From assembly GCA_016212695.1 (NCBI GenBank), contig JACREX010000245.1, positions 1-57,009 of the forward strand: a stretch of 57,009 bases of DNA, written 5' to 3'. Shown one piece after another: positions 15,905 to 25,228 of the stretch. The notes below the pieces were generated by a model. The model did not search any database and was not told where the DNA came from. It was given only the letters and a program-made list of their open reading frames with translations. The position numbers and the translations under genes were made by a program. Each line of letters opens with the position of its first letter. The stretch's first letter is position 1. Origin of the DNA: Bacteroidia bacterium. GTDB taxonomy: Bacteria; Bacteroidota; Bacteroidia; Bacteroidales; GWF2-35-48.

Positions 15905-18034
15905 TCATGCAATTTTAAAATCAAGTTGCTTCTTATACAGGTTTGCCCTGAGAATTTCCACGATCACTTTATCTCCCATCTGATACCGTTGTTTGTGGTG
16001 CCTTCCTATGAGGGAGAAGTTGTCTTCATCGAAGATATAAAAATCGTCTTTTAATTCGCGGATGGGGACCATGCCTTCACATTTATTTTCATCCAGTTCC
16101 ACATACAATCCCCATTCTGTAACACCGGAAATCACGCCTTCGAACTCCTGCCCTATTTTATCGCTCATAAATTCCACCTGCTTGTATTTTACAGAGGCGC
16201 GTTCAGCATCTGCGGCGCGTTGCTCCATATCAGAAGAATGCTTGCAGAGCTGCTTCAGCTTGTTTTCGTTTTTTGGTTTTTCATTATTAAGATAGGTATC
16301 AAGAAGCCGGTGTACCATCATATCGGGATACCTGCGGATGGGAGAAGTGAAATGCGTATAAAAATCAAAAGCGAGGCCGTAGTGCCCGATATTTTGTGTT
16401 GCATAGATCGCTTTAGCCATAGACCGTATGGCAAGGCTTTCGATTACATTCTGCTCCCCCTTCCCTTTTACCTTTTCTAAGAGTTCATTGATGGAGTATG
16501 CAATGGCTTTGTCGGAGTTTGTCTTGATTTTATATCCAAACCGCTTAATAAAATTCGAGAAAGATTCCAGCTTATCCATATTGGGTTTGTCGTGTACGCG
16601 ATACACAAAGGTTCTGGCTTTTTCACCTTTTTTCTTCCTGCCGATATATTTTGCAACCCGCCTGTTGGCAAGCAGCATAAACTCTTCGATGAGCTTGTTG
16701 GAATCTTTCGCTTCTTTGAAATAAACGCCGGTGGGTTTGCCTTTATCATCAATATGGAATTTTACTTCCTGCCTGTCAAAGGCAATGGAACCCTGCCGGA
16801 ATCTTGATGCGCGCAATTTTTTTGCAAGATCATTCAGAATTTTTAATTCCTGCGCAAAATCGCCTTCTCCTTTTTCAATGATCTCCTGGGCTTCTTCATA
16901 ATGAAAGCGGCGGTCGGAATTAATGACGGTGCGGCCAAACCATTGGGAAATGATCTTTGCATCACTGTCCATTTCGAATACTGCGGAATAACAGAGTTTA
17001 TCTTCATGCGGCCGCAGAGAACAAATATAATTCGATAATCTCTCCGGAAGCATCGGGATCACACGGTCCACAAGATATACCGAAGTAGCTCTCTGCGCAG
17101 CTTCTTTTTCAAGAACCGAATCCATCGAAACATAATGTGTTACATCAGCAATATGCACGCCGATTTCCCATAGACCGTTATTGCATTTCCTGAGCGACAA
17201 GGCATCGTCAAAATCTTTGGCATCAACCGGATCAATGGTAAATGTGGTAATGTTCCTGAAATCCCTGCGTTTCTTTATTTCCTGTTCTGTGATTTCATCC
17301 GGAATTTGTTCTGCAGCGTTGATAATATTTTCGGTAAATTTATACGGCAGTTCAAATTCCGAAAGTATCGCATGGATTTCCGCATTGTTCTCACCGGCTT
17401 TCCCAAGCACTTCGATCACTTCGCCCGTGGGATTCCTTTCTTCAATGGGCCATTCCGTGATCCGCACAATCGCCTTGTGTCCGCCATCGGCTCCGTGAAG
17501 ATTTTTAAAAGGAATAAAAATATCGTACGGCAATTGCTTGTAATCCGGAACGAGGAATGCATACGCCTTAGACATCTGAATGGTTCCGACATAAGTTTTT
17601 TGAGAGCGTTCTAAGATTTCGACCACTTCGCCAAACAGGTCAAAGCCTTTTTTCACCGGCCTCAGAAGCGCTTTTACTTTATCGCCTTTCAATGCATGAT
17701 TGAGGCACTCGTGTGGAATGACAATGTCTTTGTCTGCATCATCCGAAGAGATGAAGGCGGTTCCTTTTTCGGTGAGTTCAAGAATGCCTGTGATATAGCC
17801 TGTTTTCTGCACATACCGGAATTTACCCGTATATACTTCTTCAATAAATCCATTTTCTGCTAATTCACAAAGGATTTGCGTGATCATTTGTTTTAACACA
17901 GCCTGCGTGATTTCAAATGCTGATGCCACCTGTTTATAATTGAAACTTTGCGACGGGCTGTTAACAAACAGGGCGGTGATTTTTTCCTTTAATATTTTTT
18001 TGTTGTAATTTTTTTCCTGATTTTTTTTCGACAT
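15905..18034 (-). CDS. rnr: Ribonuclease R
   Basis: This 709-aa processive 3'-5' exoribonuclease degrades structured RNA. N-terminal winged-helix (about 10-65) and cold-shock-like domains precede the RNB domain, whose Mg-binding motif IDPVDAKDFDDALS lies near residue 280; the FTSPIRRYPDMMVHRL block marks the end of RNB, and an S1 domain with FEGVISGVTEWGLYVEL follows at the C-terminus. Length is normal for Bacteroidota. The basic tail seen in E. coli RNase R is missing; the protein ends soon after S1. It converges with the acyltransferase gene across the 7-bp tandem repeat. A TAACTTTG box lies upstream. Confidence 0.95.
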   Translation of the reverse strand: MSKKNQEKNYNKKILKEKITALFVNSPSQSFNYKQVASAFEITQAVLKQMITQILCELAENGFIEEVYTGKFRYVQKTGYITGILELTEKGTAFISSDDADKDIVIPHECLNHALKGDKVKALLRPVKKGFDLFGEVVEILERSQKTYVGTIQMSKAYAFLVPDYKQLPYDIFIPFKNLHGADGGHKAIVRITEWPIEERNPTGEVIEVLGKAGENNAEIHAILSEFELPYKFTENIINAAEQIPDEITEQEIKKRRDFRNITTFTIDPVDAKDFDDALSLRKCNNGLWEIGVHIADVTHYVSMDSVLEKEAAQRATSVYLVDRVIPMLPERLSNYICSLRPHEDKLCYSAVFEMDSDAKIISQWFGRTVINSDRRFHYEEAQEIIEKGEGDFAQELKILNDLAKKLRASRFRQGSIAFDRQEVKFHIDDKGKPTGVYFKEAKDSNKLIEEFMLLANRRVAKYIGRKKKGEKARTFVYRVHDKPNMDKLESFSNFIKRFGYKIKTNSDKAIAYSINELLEKVKGKGEQNVIESLAIRSMAKAIYATQNIGHYGLAFDFYTHFTSPIRRYPDMMVHRLLDTYLNNEKPKNENKLKQLCKHSSDMEQRAADAERASVKYKQVEFMSDKIGQEFEGVISGVTEWGLYVELDENKCEGMVPIRELKDDFYIFDEDNFSLIGRHHKQRYQMGDKVIVEILRANLYKKQLDFKIA

Positions 18035-18107
18035 AGGGAATGATTTGTGATTTGTGAATAGTGATTTTAGATTTATGATTTTTAAATATTGATTTCAGAT
18101 TTTGTGA

Positions 18108-18115
18108 CAAAGTTA
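18108..18115 (-). promoter_or_regulatory. -7 promoter box TAACTTTG (minus strand)
   Basis: The minus strand reads TAACTTTG, matching TAnnTTTG, giving a leader of about 65 bases for RNase R. The leader contains repeated TGATTTGTGA-like phrases. No TTG is present at 19 bases. Confidence 0.4.
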
Positions 18116-18226
18116 TTTGTTTTTTGACAGCGAAGGAGAAAAGTTTTGAAAAAGACGCAAAGCAAAAAACATATAGGTTTATTTCGCTTCAATTCTGACT
18201 TTTAAGGAATTTATTACCCTTAGCCA

Positions 18227-18256
18227 TTGAAAAAAGGAAAAAAAAAACTATTTTTG
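18227..18256 (+). promoter_or_regulatory. Complete Bacteroidota promoter TTG-N19-TATTTTTG
   Basis: TTG at 18227-18229 and TATTTTTG at 18249-18256 are separated by exactly 19 bases, matching the Bacteroidota consensus (-33 TTG, -7 TAnnTTTG). Transcription would start near 18262, leaving a leader of about 45 bases before the SiaC-like gene. It is the best promoter in the window. Confidence 0.75.
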
Positions 18257-18307
18257 AAAATGATTAAAACATTTTAGCCGTAAAACATAATTTTCAATTC
18301 ACATATT

Positions 18308-18691
18308 ATGGAGCCTTTATTTTTTGAAAAAACGGATGATACCCCGAAGATACATTTCAACCCGAAAGAAAATATTTTTCATATTTCAGGAAAGTCAATG
18401 CCGGATAATCCTGTAAAGTTCTATGGCCCTGTTTTCGACTGGCTGAATAAATTTAAGGAAGAAACCGGGGAGGGTATGAACATCAGATTTGACGTTAAAT
18501 TTGATTATTTCAACACGGCTTCATCCAAATTATTCTTAGATATGCTGGATGTCTTTTTAAGCATTCATGAAGATTCCGGAGCCGCGGTTACCATAGAATG
18601 GCATTACCGCAAAGGAGACGACGATATGAAAGATGCAGGAGAAGAGTATGCCGAAATGGTGGAGTTGCCTTTTACGTTTATAGAATACTAA
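18308..18691 (+). CDS. SiaC-family regulatory phosphoprotein (DUF1987)
   Basis: This 127-aa protein matches the SiaC/DUF1987 pattern: an N-terminal DDTPKIHFNPKENIFHISGKS, then FYGPVFDWLNKF, then FDYFNTASSKLFLDML. In Pseudomonas, SiaC is a partner-switch protein phosphorylated on a threonine by the kinase SiaB, dephosphorylated by the PP2C phosphatase SiaA, and able to bind the diguanylate cyclase SiaD. Thr70, within NTASSK, aligns by motif with that phosphorylated threonine. No SiaA, SiaB or GGDEF partner is nearby. The queuosine-precursor transporter starts 4 bp after it, so the two form an operon driven by the promoter at 18227-18256. Confidence 0.85.
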   Translation: MEPLFFEKTDDTPKIHFNPKENIFHISGKSMPDNPVKFYGPVFDWLNKFKEETGEGMNIRFDVKFDYFNTASSKLFLDMLDVFLSIHEDSGAAVTIEWHYRKGDDDMKDAGEEYAEMVELPFTFIEY

Positions 18692-18695
18692 TGTC

Positions 18696-19568
18696 ATGAT
18701 TCAATCGCAGGAACATTTTTCTAAAAGAACAAACCTGTTTGTTTTTTTAAGCTGTTTATTCCTGTCAACTGCAATCATTGCAGAGATTATAGGCGGAAAA
18801 CTTTTTTCTCTTGAGGCCCTTTTGGGTTTACAGCCCGCAAAAATTCCCCTGTTCGGAACCATGCAGGATTTTTCGCTGAGCGCAGGGGTTCTTATCTGGC
18901 CCATCGTATTTGTGATGACTGATATTATAAATGAATATTTCGGAAGAAAAGGCGTGCGTAAAATAAGCTGGATGGCTGCTTTTTTTATTCTGCTTGCTTT
19001 TTTGTTTCTTTTCCTTGCCACAAGCCTTCCTCCATCACAGGAGAAATGGTTAAATCCCTACAAATTTACCGGCCCATATGAGATTTATAAGAATGTAAAC
19101 CCTTCATGTTTGCCGTCTTCTGCATGTCCGCCCTATCTGCCCTTTGATATAAGTTTTGCTTTTAACACGATTTTCAGGCAGGGGCTCATCATGATTATTG
19201 CATCACTCACAGCCTTTATTGTGGGTCAATTGATAGACGCATATGTTTTTTACCTGTTAAAGAAAAAATGGTCTCACAGCCGTAATATCTGGATTCGCGC
19301 TACCGGCTCCAACTTAGTTTCCCAGCTTATTGACAGCTTCTTGGTTTTATTTCTTGCTTTTTATGTTTTCGGTAAATTAACTTTTGTTGATGTGATTGCT
19401 ATCGGAATCATTCAATATACATATAAAATATTGGTTTCTGTAATTCTGCTTCCGGTTCTTTACATTGGCCATAAAGTGATTAACCGCTATCTGGGAAATG
19501 AGCTTGCCGAGCATATGCTCCATGAAGATATCGGAGGCAAAAAAGAAATCACTACCGGAAAAAGCTAA
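18696..19568 (+). CDS. Queuosine precursor transporter (YhhQ/VUT family)
   Basis: This 290-aa polytopic membrane protein has about six hydrophobic segments. The pattern of the YhhQ family is clear: FVFLSCLFLSTAIIAEIIGGK near the N-terminus, VLIWPIVFVMTDIINEYFGRKG, and QLIDAYVFYLLKKKW plus LVSQLIDSFLVLFLAF in the second half. Family members import queuine or preQ0/preQ1 for tRNA modification. There is an insertion of about 40 residues (PPSQEKWLNPYKFTGPYEIY and following, with two cysteines) between membrane segments, which I recall as common in Bacteroidota members. Upstream DNA shows no preQ1 riboswitch. It is co-transcribed with the SiaC-like gene. Confidence 0.85.
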   Translation: MIQSQEHFSKRTNLFVFLSCLFLSTAIIAEIIGGKLFSLEALLGLQPAKIPLFGTMQDFSLSAGVLIWPIVFVMTDIINEYFGRKGVRKISWMAAFFILLAFLFLFLATSLPPSQEKWLNPYKFTGPYEIYKNVNPSCLPSSACPPYLPFDISFAFNTIFRQGLIMIIASLTAFIVGQLIDAYVFYLLKKKWSHSRNIWIRATGSNLVSQLIDSFLVLFLAFYVFGKLTFVDVIAIGIIQYTYKILVSVILLPVLYIGHKVINRYLGNELAEHMLHEDIGGKKEITTGKS

Positions 19569-19628
19569 CATGATTTTACCAATATAAATTTTGTATTTGC
19601 AAAATCAACGTTTAACCCGCATACCGGA

Positions 19629-22600
19629 ATGAAGCACGTCTTATATAAAACTTTTAATATTCAAACAGGCGAGGGGTTCAGCGTACTGCTTCTTATTCTG
19701 CAATCTTTTTTCCTTGGTATTTTTTATGGCTCTTTCGATATTGCAGCTTCTGCATTGTTTCTTGAAGCGTATCCCGCGTCCATGCTTCCCAAAGCATTTG
19801 TGATCTCAGGTGTTGCAGGGCTGGTATTAACTACTATTTACACAAAACTGCAAACAAAAATACCTTTTGCAAAATTAGCTCTTTTAAATTTAATAGCGGT
19901 CACGCTGATAACATTCCTTTTGCGCATAGGATATTTTTATACGGGAAGCAAATGGCTGCCCTTCCTGATCTTAGTTATGATGGGACCGCTCAACATCATA
20001 GCGCTTTTAGGATTCTGGGGCGTTGCCGGACGCATGTTTTCTCTGAGGCAGGGCAAACGGTTATTCGGGCTCATTGATTCAGGTCAGGTATTCGGAATCA
20101 TTGTTAGTTGTTATACCATCCCGGTAATCCTCCTGCTAAGCTTTTCCACAAAGAACCTGCTTTATGTCTGTTCTTCAAGCATCCTCCTTGCCCTGGCGGT
20201 ACAGGTAATTATTTCAAGAAAATTTATCCTGACCGATGCCCAAAAAAATACCACACAAGACCAGAAGAAAAATGAACATTTTTTTTCATTTTTAAAAAAC
20301 AGGTTTATTGTTTACATGGCGGTCTTTGTTGTGCTATCCATGATCAGCGCTTTTTTTATCTATTATTCTTTCCTGTCGGTAACCAACATAAAATATCCGG
20401 ATTCAAAAGACCTTGCCAAGTTCTTAGGCGTTTTTACAGGCACCCTGATGATTTTCAGTTTTATTTTTAAAACATTTCTGTATAGTAAAATCATGCAGAC
20501 CTATAATTTGCGCATCAGCCTTTTGATCTTACCCTCTTTGCTGATTATCCTTTCTTTACTTGCCGTGCTCATTGGTATCACATTCGGTTACACCGCCGAA
20601 ACGGCAGGGTTCATACTCTTTTTTCTGCTGATATCGCTGAGCCGTCTTTTTTCACGATCGCTCAAAGAATCCATTGAAGCGCCGTCTTTTAAAATACTTT
20701 ACCTGTCTCTTGACCCCGGCATACGGTACGATATCCAGGCGCGCATCGACGGGGTAGTGAATGAATTTGCAGCCTTATTCTCAGGTATTCTTCTTGCAGT
20801 TCTTGGAATGCTGTCTTTTATACAACCGATTCATTACACCTATATATTAATTGTATTATTGATAGTGTGGATTGTAATTACGCTGCGGCTATACAAAGAA
20901 TACCAGGCATCGCTTGTGAAATCTCTCGGAGATTCAAAAAAAGATACTTCTTTATTAGGCTCTGAGAAACAGGATCAGGAAAATCTTATTGAAAATATAG
21001 GCAAAACAGAACCGGCAGAAAAGCTGATTTGTACACTTTATCTTTACGAGATAACACAGCCGGTTTCTTTTGAAACGGTTCTTTTATCCCTGACGAAACA
21101 TCCTTCATCGAATGTCAGAAAATATGTTTTGAATAAGATATCCGAGTTGCATATATATAAAGCGCTGGATTTGGTAAAGGAGATTTCAGAGCAGGATCAG
21201 GATGCTGCCGTCAGAAAACTGGCAAAGGATATTTTTCAAAAATTCAGCGGGAAATTGAATGTTCATTTTACTAGGGAATATATAGCAGAACTGATTAAAT
21301 CCAAATATCCCGAAGACAGGGAATTTGCAGCAAAAATTATCGGTATCCTGCAAAATGAAGCCTATTATCTGTACCTCGTTCCCTTGATCAGAGATATTGA
21401 TTTTAGGACAAGAACTTCTGCCATCAGCGTATGCACCCAGATTAAATATACGGAAATCTGCCCGCTCCTGATAGAATATTTATCAGACCCGGTTTACAGC
21501 AATCATGCGAAAGAAGCATTGGTGGCTTTTGGCAGCGAGGCAACCGATATACTGGAACTGAGTTTTTATAAATCCGACCTGGACACAAAAATTCAACTAA
21601 AAATACTGGATATTTTCGGATTAACAGGTGATGAAAAATCAGTTTCTTTTCTCATCAATAAATTAAATTTCCCGGTCAGAATCGTGGTGAAAAAAGCCAT
21701 CGAATCCTTAGTGAAATGCAAGTATAAATTTAATGAGTCACATTATATATATATCCGGCAGGCAATAGACCTTACTATTTCTATCATTGCATGGAACCTT
21801 TCTGCCCTGAACAATATAAAAGAAAGCGAAGTCGGCACAGATCTTAAACAAGCGGTTTCTGCCGAAATAAAAGAAAACTATGACATTCTTTACAGGCTGC
21901 TCTCCTTAGTTTATGACCCGAAAATGATTTTAAAAGCAAAAGATAATATTGAAATCGGTTCCCCGGAAGGAGTCGGTTATGCATTGGAATTACTTGACCT
22001 TTACATTTCCGATGATCTTAAGCCGGCGCTTTTCCCTTTATTTGAAAATACAACGGTGATCGAAAAGATACGACGCCTGCAGGATTTTTATCCGCTCGAA
22101 AAGCAGGATACCCTGCGCCTTTTATATACAATCATTAGCCGCGACTGCAATTTAATCAACCGGTGGACCAAGGCTTGCGCCATTTACAGCCTGCGGAATT
22201 TTAAAAATATCAAAGCGGGCAACGACCTGCTGGCGCACCTGTTTAACTCAGACCGGCTGCTGTTTGAAACTACCGGGTATGTGGTACACCGGATCGATCC
22301 GGAAGCGTATATTGCCTGCGGGAAACGCATCAACCGGAAACTGTTGAACGAGCTTGACTATATCCTGATACTGGCAACAGAAAAAAAGAATCACATCCTT
22401 GTTGAAAAAGTATTATTTCTTAAATCCATACCCTTGTTTGCAAATGTCCCGGATATGATTCTTACTGAAATTGCCGAAGCCTTAGACGAAAAAACCGTTG
22501 ATAAAGACACCATTCTTGTTTCGGGGGGAGAAGAGAAAGATGCTTTTCTTTATATGATAATTAACGGGAAAATTTTACATAAGCAAGAAAATTCCCTGAT

Positions 22601-22784
22601 ATCCTGCTTAAGCGAGAGAGATATTTTTTCTGAGGTTATGATCCGAAATACAGATTCCATTTCATCGTTTTTTGTATCTGCCGAAACCTCCTGTTTGTAT
22701 TATATCAAAAGAAAAAAAATGATGGAGTTATTAACATATTACAATGAAATCGCCGAGGTGATTTTGAAAACTTCTGATTCGTAA
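19629..22784 (+). CDS. Transporter-like domain fused to HEAT repeats and a cNMP-binding domain
   Basis: This 1051-aa protein has three parts. Residues about 1-430 form 10-12 membrane helices resembling the ATP/ADP translocase (NTT) and MFS fold, for example FWGVAGRMFSLRQGKRLFG. Residues about 470-900 are helical HEAT-like repeats, such as HPSSNVRKYVLNKI and FAAKIIGILQNEAYYLYL. Residues about 925-1051 form a cyclic-nucleotide-binding-like beta roll (LFANVPDMILTEIAEAL, then DTILVSGGEEKDAFLYMIINGKI). The phosphate-binding cassette typical of cAMP sensors (GE..L...R.A) is not conserved, so the ligand is unknown. The arrangement suggests a transporter or sensor gated from the cytoplasm; substrate and function are inference only. 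A 233-bp region with no recognisable feature follows. Confidence 0.78.
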   Translation: MKHVLYKTFNIQTGEGFSVLLLILQSFFLGIFYGSFDIAASALFLEAYPASMLPKAFVISGVAGLVLTTIYTKLQTKIPFAKLALLNLIAVTLITFLLRIGYFYTGSKWLPFLILVMMGPLNIIALLGFWGVAGRMFSLRQGKRLFGLIDSGQVFGIIVSCYTIPVILLLSFSTKNLLYVCSSSILLALAVQVIISRKFILTDAQKNTTQDQKKNEHFFSFLKNRFIVYMAVFVVLSMISAFFIYYSFLSVTNIKYPDSKDLAKFLGVFTGTLMIFSFIFKTFLYSKIMQTYNLRISLLILPSLLIILSLLAVLIGITFGYTAETAGFILFFLLISLSRLFSRSLKESIEAPSFKILYLSLDPGIRYDIQARIDGVVNEFAALFSGILLAVLGMLSFIQPIHYTYILIVLLIVWIVITLRLYKEYQASLVKSLGDSKKDTSLLGSEKQDQENLIENIGKTEPAEKLICTLYLYEITQPVSFETVLLSLTKHPSSNVRKYVLNKISELHIYKALDLVKEISEQDQDAAVRKLAKDIFQKFSGKLNVHFTREYIAELIKSKYPEDREFAAKIIGILQNEAYYLYLVPLIRDIDFRTRTSAISVCTQIKYTEICPLLIEYLSDPVYSNHAKEALVAFGSEATDILELSFYKSDLDTKIQLKILDIFGLTGDEKSVSFLINKLNFPVRIVVKKAIESLVKCKYKFNESHYIYIRQAIDLTISIIAWNLSALNNIKESEVGTDLKQAVSAEIKENYDILYRLLSLVYDPKMILKAKDNIEIGSPEGVGYALELLDLYISDDLKPALFPLFENTTVIEKIRRLQDFYPLEKQDTLRLLYTIISRDCNLINRWTKACAIYSLRNFKNIKAGNDLLAHLFNSDRLLFETTGYVVHRIDPEAYIACGKRINRKLLNELDYILILATEKKNHILVEKVLFLKSIPLFANVPDMILTEIAEALDEKTVDKDTILVSGGEEKDAFLYMIINGKILHKQENSLISCLSERDIFSEVMIRNTDSISSFFVSAETSCLYYIKRKKMMELLTYYNEIAEVILKTSDS

Positions 22785-23017
22785 CCCACCTTATATAGTG
22801 TCTAATTGCGTAAGTTTTCTCGTAAGTTTTTTAAATCTTTCAAAGAACATTTATTGACTATCAGCTACTTACATTTTCACCTCTCATGGCAAGTGTTGAA
22901 GATCAGTTTGGGTTTTTACAGGTGAGGAAAAAGAAACAAATCTCCCAGGTTTTACCCTTATATTTTTTATGTCAATTTACGATATTGTTGTAGGGTTCTC
23001 AAAGTGAAATATTACAG

Positions 23018-25198
23018 CTAACCTGGGGATTTAAAGTATAAAATGATTCCGCTAATCAGGTTCAGAATGCCTATTACAATACATACTTTAAAAATGCCGA
23101 GTACAGGGATCAGAAATGCCGAAACAAGGATGGCCCCAATAGCAGAGCCTAAAAGATCGGCGCCGTAAGATACCGCAGCTACGGATGAAATGTTTTTCTC
23201 CTGCAGCATTGTTGCAAAAGAAAACTGTGCGCCGGTGAGTATCGCGATATCCAGCGTAACTGTCATAAATAATATATGTATCAAAACCGGGTGATTGCTG
23301 AAATGATTTAAAATAATCAATATACACGGCATGAGCAAAGCATATGCAGCTATTGAAAATTGCAGGATAATAAAATTCCTGTAAGAACTCCGTATCAGTT
23401 TATGAGTAACCAGCGCCCCTATGGCAAGCCCTGCCATAAAAAGCATAATGATTATCCCGGTCATCTGGTACACCGAACCATAAATTACCTGGAACGATAC
23501 GATCAAAATCAACTCTAAAGACGATGCTGCAAAACCCGTGGTAAAAAGGCCGAAATTAATTGCGCTCATTCTTGAAAGTAAAAACACAAGCGCAGCGGCA
23601 AGTAAAAAAATCACTGCTGTAATTACCGTATAGTTATACTTGAAAAAGCTAAGCCAGTAAACGATCTGCCTGTAATACGAAACCGGAACAAAATCCTTGT
23701 TGACAGGGGTTGTGAGACTGATGTTACTATGAAGAAGTCCGCTTTTTCTCGATATCGTTGATTCGTCAAGATAATACATATTGACATAAGAATTGTTTAT
23801 TTCCCGCTTGACGATTTTTTCATTGATCTGTAAAGTGAGTCCGCTGTCTGAAGCCAGAAAATAATTTTTATTTCCCGGAAAAATAATGACTTTTCTGAAT
23901 ACCGAGCCGAGGGTATTATATAAAATGGAATTCATCTGGCCCGCTTCTTCCGAAATATAATTTTCCGTAGCCGGTAAAGCTATTGAAACCACGGCGTTCC
24001 TGTTTAATTTTAATTTAAGCCTCTCGAAAAACTCAACCGTGTAAAACCGGTTCAGTTCGGCATTGGAAGGCTCCGGGATATTCAACAGCGCTACATCGTA
24101 TTTTACCGATGTTTCCTTTAAAAACAATACGGCATCTTTATTTATTACTGAAACTCTTTTATCGCTCATGTCTGCCGTATAATTTCTTCCTATTTCGGTG
24201 AGCCAGGGATTGGTTTCCAAATAATCAACACGATCCACATTATATTTCAAAATTTCTTTTATTGTGCCAGATATTCCGCCTGAGACTAACAACACGTTCT
24301 TTGGCGCAGGATGTTGTATCATTCCGTAGTGAACGGCTTCTTCATTCTCAATCACGTTTCCTGTTGAAAAAAGTAATACTCCGTTCTCAAAAAAATTATT
24401 CTGTTCAGCAGTTTTAGTAATTACTAAGTTTCCGTAAGGAGTGTCTTTCTGATATGTAATCTGCTGTCCTTTGTAAAGCAACGCGCCGGAATATGTATCC
24501 CAATCCCGGATGAACGGAAGTATTAGTAATCCGGCAGAAAATATCGCAACAAAAATTTTTAAAGGCAGGTTATGGTTTTGTTCATTATGACCGGATTCGC
24601 CATTCACTGGAAATTTTAAAAACAATAACATATTAACCGCAATAAGGTTCACTGCCATAATGATGGCAAGAGATTGAAACGTTTTAAAAAAATAAATCAG
24701 GATAAAATTAAACAACAGCCCGCCGGCAAAGCTGCCTATGGCATCCAATGCATACACAAGGCCGATTTTGTTTTTCTGAAATTTTTCAAAATACACACTG
24801 CAATACTGCGTGAATAAAAAACCGGAAAGGATGCAAAAGGGTAACAACAGAACGAAAGAACTGATAAAAACATGGTAAATATTCAACATGCTGCCCACGG
24901 GAAATACTATATTCTTTAAAGCCCTCAATGCAAAAACAATAACTAAGGGAAGAATAGAAACAAGCAACTGGGCAATCAGGATAAGCCTGAGCTTATTTTT
25001 AATTCTGCCAAAAAATTTTCCAAGGAATGCGCCCGCGCCTGTAATCAGCATCCAGTTTGCAAAAAGGATACCCATTACTAATTCGTTCCCGTAAAATACA
25101 GACAGGAATTCCCGGATAAGTATGACCTGGGTGACAAGTAATGATACGCCAAGCGCTATAAGAGAAAATCTGAGAATATTTTCAATTTTGAAAATCAT
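23018..25198 (-). CDS. Membrane spermidine-synthase-like protein (fused MFS/SpeE type)
   Basis: This 726-aa protein has about 7 membrane helices, then a soluble methyltransferase-fold domain (about residues 250-480), then about 7 more helices. The soluble part resembles spermidine synthase, but key motifs are degenerate: the usual GGGDG nucleotide loop reads SGGISG, and the catalytic aspartate region D-x-I-x-x-D reads DVALLNIPEP with Asn. Polyamine synthesis is therefore unlikely. Start choice: the frame opens 33 bp earlier (ATG 25231), but a TTTG-N20-TATATTTG promoter (25229-25260) overlaps that ATG, so ATG 25198 (MIFKIEN) is preferred. It is divergent from the AmmeB-AmmeA lipoprotein gene with overlapping promoters. 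Confidence 0.8.
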   Translation of the reverse strand: MIFKIENILRFSLIALGVSLLVTQVILIREFLSVFYGNELVMGILFANWMLITGAGAFLGKFFGRIKNKLRLILIAQLLVSILPLVIVFALRALKNIVFPVGSMLNIYHVFISSFVLLLPFCILSGFLFTQYCSVYFEKFQKNKIGLVYALDAIGSFAGGLLFNFILIYFFKTFQSLAIIMAVNLIAVNMLLFLKFPVNGESGHNEQNHNLPLKIFVAIFSAGLLILPFIRDWDTYSGALLYKGQQITYQKDTPYGNLVITKTAEQNNFFENGVLLFSTGNVIENEEAVHYGMIQHPAPKNVLLVSGGISGTIKEILKYNVDRVDYLETNPWLTEIGRNYTADMSDKRVSVINKDAVLFLKETSVKYDVALLNIPEPSNAELNRFYTVEFFERLKLKLNRNAVVSIALPATENYISEEAGQMNSILYNTLGSVFRKVIIFPGNKNYFLASDSGLTLQINEKIVKREINNSYVNMYYLDESTISRKSGLLHSNISLTTPVNKDFVPVSYYRQIVYWLSFFKYNYTVITAVIFLLAAALVFLLSRMSAINFGLFTTGFAASSLELILIVSFQVIYGSVYQMTGIIIMLFMAGLAIGALVTHKLIRSSYRNFIILQFSIAAYALLMPCILIILNHFSNHPVLIHILFMTVTLDIAILTGAQFSFATMLQEKNISSVAAVSYGADLLGSAIGAILVSAFLIPVLGIFKVCIVIGILNLISGIILYFKSPG

Positions 25199-25202
25199 TT
25201 TG

Positions 25203-25210
25203 TAAATTTG
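25203..25210 (+). promoter_or_regulatory. -7 promoter box TAAATTTG for the Memo/AMMECR1 gene
   Basis: TAAATTTG matches TAnnTTTG, with a predicted transcript start near 25216 and a leader of about 33 bases. It overlaps the 5' leader region of the divergent gene. No TTG lies at 19 bases; one lies at 12. Confidence 0.5.
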
Positions 25211-25228
25211 TGATATTATTTCCCGAAA

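Noticed and set aside
15517-15983. Two plus-strand frames with Ile-Val-His-Cys-Ser-Leu-Phe repeats
   Set aside because: They are translations of the 7-bp tandem repeat in two frames and overlap the end of the acyltransferase gene; the repeat is non-coding.
18262-18695. preQ1 riboswitch ahead of the queuosine-precursor transporter
   Set aside because: The transporter follows the SiaC-like gene by 4 bp and the leader at 18262-18307 shows no pseudoknot-like arrangement.
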